11,215 nucleotides of DNA from Baffinella frigidus. Lineage: Eukaryota > Cryptophyceae > Cryptomonadales > Baffinellaceae. Made by a program: the position numbers and the translations under genes. Under the pieces are notes generated by a model, which was not told where the DNA came from, made no database searches, and worked only from the letters and a program-made list of their open reading frames with translations. Positions 6,637 to 11,215 of this stretch are shown piece by piece. The stretch is taken from positions 46,451 through 57,665 of the forward strand of contig MU647692.1 in NCBI GenBank assembly GCA_026770585.1, given 5' to 3'. Position 1 is the stretch's first letter; each line of letters starts with the position of its first letter.

Positions 6637-7335
6637 GGGGGTTGAGGATTTAGGGTCTAGGGTTTAGGGTTGAGGATTGAGGGTTTAGGGGCAGGGTTTA
6701 GGGTTTAGGGTTTAGGGTTTAGGGTTTAGGGTTTAGGGTTTAGGGTTTAGGGTTTAGGGTTTAGGGTTTGGGGCTGAGGGTTGAGGGGTTCAGGGTTTAG
6801 AGTTGAGGGATTGGGGATGAGAGTTGAGGCTTTAGGGTGTGTGGTTAAGGATTTGGGGTTGAGGCTTTAAGGTTTAGGGCTTGGGGTGTAGGGTTTACGG
6901 TTCAGGTTTTGGGGTTCAGGTTTGGGGTTGAGGGATTAGGAATTGGGGTTGAGGTTGGAGGGTCTGTGGTTTAGGATGTAGGGTTTAGATTTTGGGTTTA
7001 GGTTTTGGGATTGAGGGTTTAGAGTTTGGGGTCAAGGTCTAGGGTTTATGGTGTATCTTTTATGGTCTAGGATTTCGAAATTGGGGTTTCGAGTTAAGGG
7101 TCTAGATTTTAGAGCTTGGGGATTTTTCAGGCTCAGGGTATAGGGTTTAGAGTTTAGAGTTTAGGGTTTAGGGTTTAGGGTTTATGGGTTAGGGCTTAGG
7201 GATTAGAGCTTAGGGTTTAGTTTTATAGTTTATGGTTTAGGGTTCAGGGTTCCGGGTTTAAGAGGATTTAGGATTTAGGGTTCAGGGTTCAGAGTTCAGG
7301 GTTCAGGGTTTAGGATTTTCCAGGATTCTGGGTGT
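6637..7335 (+). repeat. Interstitial TTTAGGG tract with degenerate heptamer flanks
   Basis: Ten perfect TTTAGGG units at 6697-6766. On both sides, mostly the right, lie decaying units such as TTGAGGG, TTCAGGG, TTTGGGG and TGTAGGG, which gradually lose the 7-bp register by about 7330. The G-rich strand is +, as in every other such array here. Confidence 0.93.
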
Positions 7336-7589
7336 GTGGTACAGGGTTGAGGGTTTAGCCTCCTGGTGCCTCCGGGCGCCAGTGTGGCTGTGGGGCGCTT
7401 GCATCTCTCCGAGTACACGTTGCAAATTCGCCTCACATGACCAACTGCCGGCACCTGTAACCGACTGCTCGCTTTCACCTCGAATGAAGTCGGGTATGCT
7501 CACAGTTGCTCAATCGGGCCCCATGCGAACGCGATGGCCTCCTCCCGGGATATGCCGGGGGCGCAGCGGAGGCACTTGTCGGCGGTAAG
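7303..7589 (-). other. Possible broken coding fragment, unrecognised
   Basis: On the minus strand, 7589-7500 reads LTADKCLRCAPGISREEAI and ends WGPIEQL followed by TGA (7500-7502). Nearly all third positions are G or C, as in the RWP-RK gene. Moving one frame at the stop, 7503-7303 continues VSIPDFIRGESEQSV and on to QRVLGEMQAPHS before entering telomere-like sequence. The two halves joined by a frame change would look like a decayed gene end abutting the array. I recognise no family and there is no start codon. Confidence 0.18.
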
Positions 7590-7971
7590 AATGGGGCGCC
7601 GAGAAGTCCAGGGCTGCAGACACCCCTCCCTGTCCTAAAGCAGGGTCAATTGTTTTGTGAAAATCTCGGGGTCAATTTTTTTTCCTTGGGTGCAAAGCTG
7701 ATCAAATTGACCACTTTTAGGGGTTGACCAATCAAAGAGTTGTTCGGTCCAAATCCGATCCGTGGGTGGGTCGGGCGCCGCAAACTCTGAGGCCGCAAGA
7801 AGGAGCAGCTGCGGTGTCTGGGGATACTACCCCGTGTGGGATGACCGAAGTGACTTTACACGATGTCTCTGTGTGTCTCGAGCGCCCGAGCGGAGCCCTT
7901 CCGCCAGATGGCGCGTGCTGCTCTTCCGATCGCCGGGCCTGATGTGTTTCAAAAGGAATCGTGGCCTTTCT
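7590..7971. other. Non-repetitive island, no supported gene
   Basis: GC-rich DNA with a + strand frame from 7762 (GTG) reading through SCGVWGYYPVWDDRSDFTRC. It has no ATG and runs without break through repeats R1 and the 25-bp array to 8112, which argues against a real gene. Nothing else is supported. Confidence 0.3.
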
Positions 7972-8032
7972 GCAGGATACGTTCCAGTGTCCGCCTACGT
8001 TGGGAGCTCGAAGAACCTTAAGGACCTAGAGG
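7972..8032 (+). repeat. Dispersed repeat R1, copy 2
   Basis: Matches 182-242 in the same orientation with a handful of substitutions. It ends about 30 bp before the GC palindrome that precedes the 25-bp array. Confidence 0.8.
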
Positions 8033-8060
8033 CGCGGCGCGGTGCTCGGGCACCTGCCCT

Positions 8061-8076
8061 TGCGGCGCGCGCCGCA
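8061..8076. repeat. 16-bp perfect GC palindrome
   Basis: TGCGGCGCGCGCCGCA is its own reverse complement. It directly precedes the first unit of the 25-bp repeat. Confidence 0.85.
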
Positions 8077-8080
8077 TTTT

Positions 8081-8144
8081 TGTATTACACTCACATCCAA
8101 GGCGGGATGTGAGTGTAATACATTTTTGTATTACACTCACATCC
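8081..8144. repeat. Direct-inverted-direct triplet of an 18-bp word
   Basis: TGTATTACACTCACATCC (8081-8098) is followed after 6 bases by its exact reverse complement (8105-8122), then after 4 T residues by the direct word again (8127-8144). Two alternative perfect 18-bp hairpins share the middle arm. Confidence 0.95.
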
Positions 8145-8276
8145 AAGGCTTTGTATTACACTCACATCCAAGGCTTTGTATTTCACTCACATCCAAGGCT
8201 TTGTATTACACTCACATCCAAGGCTTTGTATTACACTCACATCCAAGGCTTTGTATTACACTCACATCCAAGGCCC
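8127..8276 (+). repeat. Tandem array, six 25-bp units
   Basis: Units begin at 8127, 8152, 8177, 8202, 8227 and 8252, each with the TGTATTACACTCACATCC word plus AAGGCTT. The third unit has one substitution (tgtatttcac). The 25-bp unit lacks stops, so three frames are open across it and give a 25-residue periodic peptide. I treat this as an artefact. Confidence 0.95.
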
Positions 8277-8354
8277 TGCGCAAGTCACTCCAAGGTCGCC
8301 GGTGTCTCGAGATGCCTACTGCTAACACCACCACCACCTCCTGTATCAAGGCTT

Positions 8355-8760
8355 CAGGGGTTGAGGGTTTATGGCTTAGGGGTGAGGGTTTAGGGTTCCA
8401 AGTTGAGGGTATGGGGTGTAGGGTTGTGGGTTGAGGGTATGGAGTTGATGGTCGAGGGTTCGGTTTTTAGGGTTCAGGGTTTAGGGTTTAATGGTTGGGG
8501 TTTAGGGTTGAGGGTTGAGGGTTTAGGGTTCAGGGCTGAGGGCTTAGGGTTCAGGGTTCAGGGTTTAGGGTTTAGGGTTCAGGGTTAAGGGTTGAGGGTT
8601 TAGGGTTTAGGGTTTGGTGTTTCGGGTTCAGAGTTTAGGATTGGGGGTTGAGGGTTTAGGGCTTAGGGCTCAGGGTTCAGGGTTCAGGGTTTAGGGTTTA
8701 GGGTTGAGGGTTAAGGGTTGAGGGTTGAGGGTTTAGGGTTTGGTGTTTCGGGTTCAGGGT

Positions 8761-8806
<46 letters not shown>

Positions 8807-9215
8807 GATTGAGGGTTGAGGGTGTAGGGTTCAGGTTTCAGGGTTGAGGGTTTGGTGTTTAGGGTTTAGGGTTGCAGGTTGAGTTTTTTGGGGGTTGAGT
8901 TTGAGAGTTGAGGGTAGAGGGTATAAGTTTAGGGTTTTGGGTGTAGGGTTTTGGCTTTAGGGTTCAAGGTTTGGGGTTTGGGTTGTGGGTTTAGAGTTTG
9001 GGCCTCAGGGTTTAAGGTTTAGTTTTTGGTGGTTGGGTTTTATGGCTCAGGGTGCAGGGTTCAGGGTTCAGTGTTTAGGATTTAGGGATTAGAGATCAGG
9101 GATTAGGGTTTAGGGTGTAGGGTTTGGGGGTGAGTGTTCAGGGTTTAGGGTTTAGGGTTTTGTTTTTGGGTTTAGGATTTAAGGTGGTCTATCAAGAGTT
9201 CGGGTTCTACAGTGT
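8355..9215 (+). repeat. Degenerate telomere-like heptamer array
   Basis: About 860 bp dominated by units of the form T(T/G/C)(T/G/C)AGGG: TTTAGGG, TTGAGGG, TTCAGGG, TTAAGGG, TGTAGGG. Register is well kept in 8480-8830 and poor after about 8880. It includes eight perfect TTGAGGG units among nine at 8760-8822. Confidence 0.92.
8542..8786 (+). repeat. Higher-order repeat within the heptamer array, about 119-126 bp
   Basis: GCTTAGGG followed by a run of TTCAGGG and TTTAGGG units occurs at 8542 and 8661 (119 bp apart, 17 heptamers). The distinctive word GGTTTGGTGTTTCGGGTTCAG occurs at 8611 and 8737 (126 bp apart, 18 heptamers). One extra heptamer in the second copy explains the difference. Confidence 0.8.
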
Positions 9216-9574
9216 GTGGGTTCATGGAGTATGGTTCAGAGTGTATGTCTGGGTGAATTCCTCGTGAAAGGCTGTCCCTTTTTTTCACACCAAAATCTCC
9301 GCTGGAGGCTCCCTTTAAAACGAATTATGTCTTCTTTTCGACAAAACAAGTTTTCCGTCGGAGGCTTTTGACGCCCCAGCGAAATTCACTTCAGTGGTTT
9401 GCCTCGCCTTGAAAAGTCCCTTACTTCATCGGATCCGATTTGATTTGAACCGACACACAGAACACTTGAGGCATCTTAAAATTCAGTCGAATTGCTACGG
9501 TACTGATTCAGAACCGATTGTTGTTCCAACAGTGATGTGGTCCCTCCAACTTGGTCTCCCCTACGGAGGGAGGC
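9216..9574. other. Unique spacer, no gene seen
   Basis: Mixed-composition DNA with short open frames only. GGAGGCT(C/T) occurs twice (near 9306 and 9360) and GATCCGATTTGATTTGAACCG near 9431. No family recognised. Confidence 0.4.
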
Positions 9575-9656
9575 GAGGAGGAGGGGGGGGGTGGAGGAGG
9601 GGAGGAGAGGAGGAGAGGAGGAGAGGAGGAGAGGAGGAGAGGAGGAGAGGAGGAGC
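9575..9656 (+). repeat. Polypurine tract with (GGAGGAGA)n
   Basis: Six perfect GGAGGAGA units and one variant cover 9601-9656 (period 8). They are preceded by an irregular purine stretch with G9 at 9583-9591. Eighty bases are almost purely purine on the + strand, a candidate for triplex or G-quadruplex structure. Confidence 0.93.
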
Positions 9657-9984
9657 GAAGACACCTATGGACACTTGTTGACTTTATTCGAAAGAGAAAT
9701 GTTGACACTTTTTTACTCCATTCGAAAGGCAATTTTTTATTCTTTAGGTTTTGATTTCTCCCAACCCTCACAAATGGCAACGAAAGGACGTTTGGCCCAA
9801 ATAGGGCAGACTTTCCGTTACATTATCCGTAGCAATCCCCCTATGTCCCTACGGGTTGCCTAGCGTAGGTTCCTAGGTCTGATCGCTTAAGGCTTATTCA
9901 AAATTCCTTCGAAGTCCGCTGTGTGGATAGGCAAACATCACATTTTTTCGTAGAAAAGATTGCAGAGAAAGCTGTTTTTTTGCT
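9657..9984. other. Spacer with two R2 fragments
   Basis: No gene. Two fragments of dispersed repeat R2 lie here in + orientation: 9741-9784 (tctttaggttttgatttctc then ccaac) and 9949-9972 (cgtagaaaagattgcagaga). They may be the two ends of one R2 copy split by about 165 bp of other DNA. TTGACTTTATTCGAAAG and a near copy lie at 9678 and 9708. Confidence 0.5.
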
Positions 9985-10039
9985 GGTGCTTGGGTGCTTT
10001 GGTGCTTGGGTGCTTTGTATTACACTCACATCCAAGGCT
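9985..10039 (+). repeat. Two 16-bp tandem units plus a lone 25-bp array monomer
   Basis: GGTGCTTGGGTGCTTT is repeated exactly at 9985 and 10001. It flows directly into a single copy (10012-10039) of the 25-bp unit whose tandem array is at 8127-8276. The lone monomer matches the array consensus exactly over its TGTATTACACTCACATCC core. Confidence 0.9.
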
Positions 10040-10280
10040 ACGCCTACCTCACTCTTGAGGGGATGGGAACAATCTACGGATGCGCTCACCGACCCAACCC
10101 AATGAGGTCCGACCGAGTCCCCTTTCTCCAGGGGGCGCTTGCGGTTTTAAGGAATCGAGTATAAACAATTTGCGTGTACAGCAGCGTTACAAGCTCTCCG
10201 TCGCTCATCCTGGCAGCACTTGCCCAGGGAGGCAACAGCCCTCAGTCGAACCAACGGGCCAGGTGGCAAGAACAGTGCCC
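10040..10280. other. Spacer, no gene seen
   Basis: Only short open frames without recognisable motifs. Confidence 0.4.
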
Positions 10281-10498
10281 GTTAGGTCCTTTAGGTTTTG
10301 ATTTCTCCCAACATAGCCCCACGACACGCCTTTCCATAGAAACGATCTGCAGAGAGAGCATTTTTGCCTTCGGACCGCGTTAAGCTCTGCAGTACAGAGG
10401 CTCGTGAAAAGGGGATAAATGGTGGGTTTCTTGGAGTCTCTGGTGTGTCCCCAGTGGAAGCGCGCTCGCGCACACACCGAACCCAAGTCAGCCTTTAT
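10281..10498 (+). repeat. Dispersed repeat R2, long copy
   Basis: Reverse-complement match of 769-985. It starts at the AGGTCCTTTAGG end and finishes at the CCGAACCCAAGTCAGCCTT end, 15 bp before the second duplicated block. Confidence 0.8.
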
Positions 10499-10613
10499 AG
10501 GGCGCATGCACAGGAGAGCGAACCCACACACAAGTCGAGTATTGAAATCACTTGTTCATCATATTTCAAGATTCAGCGCCCTGCTGCTCGCACCCAGCGC
10601 TTACTTTACAACC

Positions 10614-10734
10614 TACAGGGGTGCCTCGCTCATGGAAAATCGCCCCCCCTGGGACCATACAGTAGGCCTATTCCCAGGGCCCCAAAATTGGTCCTACGGG
10701 AGTGGCTGTTTCTTATGAGCGAGGTATCCCTGTA
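10614..10734. repeat. MITE-like hairpin element H, copy 2
   Basis: Inverted ends tacaggggtgcctcgctcat (10614-10633) and its complement at 10715-10734 agree at 17 of 20 positions. They share with copy 1 (1868-1982) the perfect CCTCGCTCAT/ATGAGCGAGG termini and GGACC/GGTCC blocks. It sits inside a stretch missing from the corresponding place in block copy 1. Confidence 0.75.
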
Positions 10735-10768
10735 CCCCTCACAACTCCCCCCGGGCCCATGAACTCCA

Positions 10769-10842
10769 GGGGCCCGGGCACAAAGCGGGTACGAAACCGC
10801 TCCAAGGGGCCCGGGTACAAAGCGGGTACAAAACCGCGCCTT
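10769..10842 (+). repeat. Two-unit tandem repeat, 37-bp period
   Basis: Units start at 10769 and 10806, both GGGGCCCGGG(C/T)ACAAAGCGGG then TAC(G/A)AAACCGC. Block copy 1 has the corresponding sequence once (2194-2226). Confidence 0.85.
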
Positions 10843-10878
10843 GCTAGTACCCCCACGGAGCCACGAACGGCAAGGAGA

Positions 10879-10961
10879 GGTTCTTGGTTCTTGGTTCTTG
10901 ATTCTTGGTTCTTGGTTCTTGGTTCTTGGTTCTTGGTTCTTGGTTCTTGGTTCTTGGTTCT
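10879..10961 (+). repeat. TTCTTGG heptamer array, copy 2
   Basis: Eleven GGTTCTT units plus a partial one. The fourth unit has a G-to-A change (gattctt at 10900). The array is one unit shorter than copy 1 and in the same position relative to the RWP-RK stop codon. Confidence 0.95.
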
Positions 10962-11035
10962 GATGGAGCTGGGTACCAAGTGTCGATGGTATTGCCGGAG
11001 TCAGAAGCCGATCCCAGAACAGACCGAGGCCATGC

Positions 11036-11215
11036 TCAGCACTCGACGGCCACGCACTCGACGATCGCCTCAAGCTCGCTGTGGTGGACCGCCGCCATGC
11101 CCGCAGAGGTGCAGCCGGAGGAGAGCGTGTCCAGGTAGTCCATCACGGCGTCGACCACGTTGCAGCTCTGCTCTGTCGATGGCAAGGGCCTCGCTTCCCA
11201 GCGCACCATGCTGGG
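11036..11215 (-). CDS. RWP-RK protein, second copy, C-terminal 59 codons (cut by window edge)
   Basis: The minus-strand frame ends at TGA (11036-11038) and stays open to the window's right edge. It aligns codon for codon with the C-terminus of the RWP-RK gene ending at 2430: 2 differences in 180 bases, one silent (Ser TCT/TCC) and one changing Thr to Ala in the final VECVTVEC. The RWP-RK domain would lie beyond 11215 and cannot be seen, so the family call rests on identity to copy 1. The adjacent 74 bases 3' of the stop differ at 3 positions, so the coding part is at least as well conserved as its flank. Confidence 0.7.
   Translation of the reverse strand, partial: PSMVRWEARPLPSTEQSCNVVDAVMDYLDTLSSGCTSAGMAAVHHSELEAIVECVAVEC

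Larger units (their letters stand above)
10513..11215 (-). repeat. Subtelomeric duplicated block, copy 2 (runs off the window)
   Basis: Matches 2122-2609 in the same orientation. Relative to copy 1 it carries an insertion at about 10581-10768, a tandem duplication of the GGGCACAAAGCGGGTACG segment (10769-10842), and one fewer TTCTTGG unit. From 10843 to the end the two copies are nearly identical. Confidence 0.9.

Noticed and set aside
7919-7935. TGCTCTTCCGATC, identical to the 3' part of a common sequencing adapter
   Set aside because: The match is only 13 bases, the following base differs from the adapter and the preceding bases match only with a gap. Probably chance, though read-level inspection of a possible join here would be cheap.
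8081-8276. CRISPR array
   Set aside because: The 25-bp units abut directly with no variable spacers, so it is an ordinary tandem repeat.
8042-8434. Plus-strand frames with a 25-residue periodic peptide
   Set aside because: They come from the 25-bp tandem array, which is open in three frames. No start or domain supports a protein.
9394-9863. Frames rich in Arg-Gly-Glu or Ser-Pro across the purine tract
   Set aside because: They are translations of the GGAGGAGA microsatellite on either strand.

Overview
The window looks like subtelomeric or interstitial-telomeric DNA of a eukaryote with plant/alga-type (TTTAGGG)n telomeres. It opens with 13 perfect TTTAGGG units, has 10 more perfect units at about 6.7 kb, and carries some 1.8 kb of degenerate heptamer arrays. 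The only recognisable gene encodes an RWP-RK domain, a family known mainly from plants, green algae and some other protists. A unicellular alga is a reasonable inference, but I cannot name the species. There are no rRNA, tRNA, CRISPR or bacterial operon features.

Layout: 1-98, TTTAGGG array. 99-1430, low-coding DNA with dispersed repeats and a hairpin. 1428-1680, an array of the variant heptamer TGTAGGG. 1868-1982, a hairpin (MITE-like) element. 2122-3326, block copy 1, made of a TTCTTGG heptamer array followed by an RWP-RK gene on the minus strand. 3330-5930, a gene-poor region packed with palindromes, a duplicated 170-bp segment, a TIR-bounded element and a 21-bp perfect hairpin. 5940-6640, microsatellite and a nested inverted repeat. 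6637-7335, TTTAGGG array plus degenerate variants. 7336-8060, a non-repetitive island with weak coding-like stretches. 8061-8276, a palindrome and a 25-bp tandem array. 8355-9215, degenerate heptamer array with a higher-order repeat. 9216-10510, gene-poor DNA with a purine array and dispersed-repeat copies. 10513-11215, block copy 2, with the same TTCTTGG array and the 3' end of a second RWP-RK gene cut by the window edge.

All telomere-like arrays are G-rich on the + strand. A left chromosome end would show CCCTAAA on this strand, so the left edge is not a simple chromosome terminus. The strongest signals are the duplicated RWP-RK blocks, which are nearly identical over the shared part and differ by an insertion carrying a hairpin element, and the repeated local homogenisation of different 7-bp units (TTTAGGG, TGTAGGG, TTGAGGG, TTCTTGG). 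Most long open frames here are by-products of these repeats: a 7-bp or 25-bp unit without stops is open in all frames, so they are not annotated as genes.
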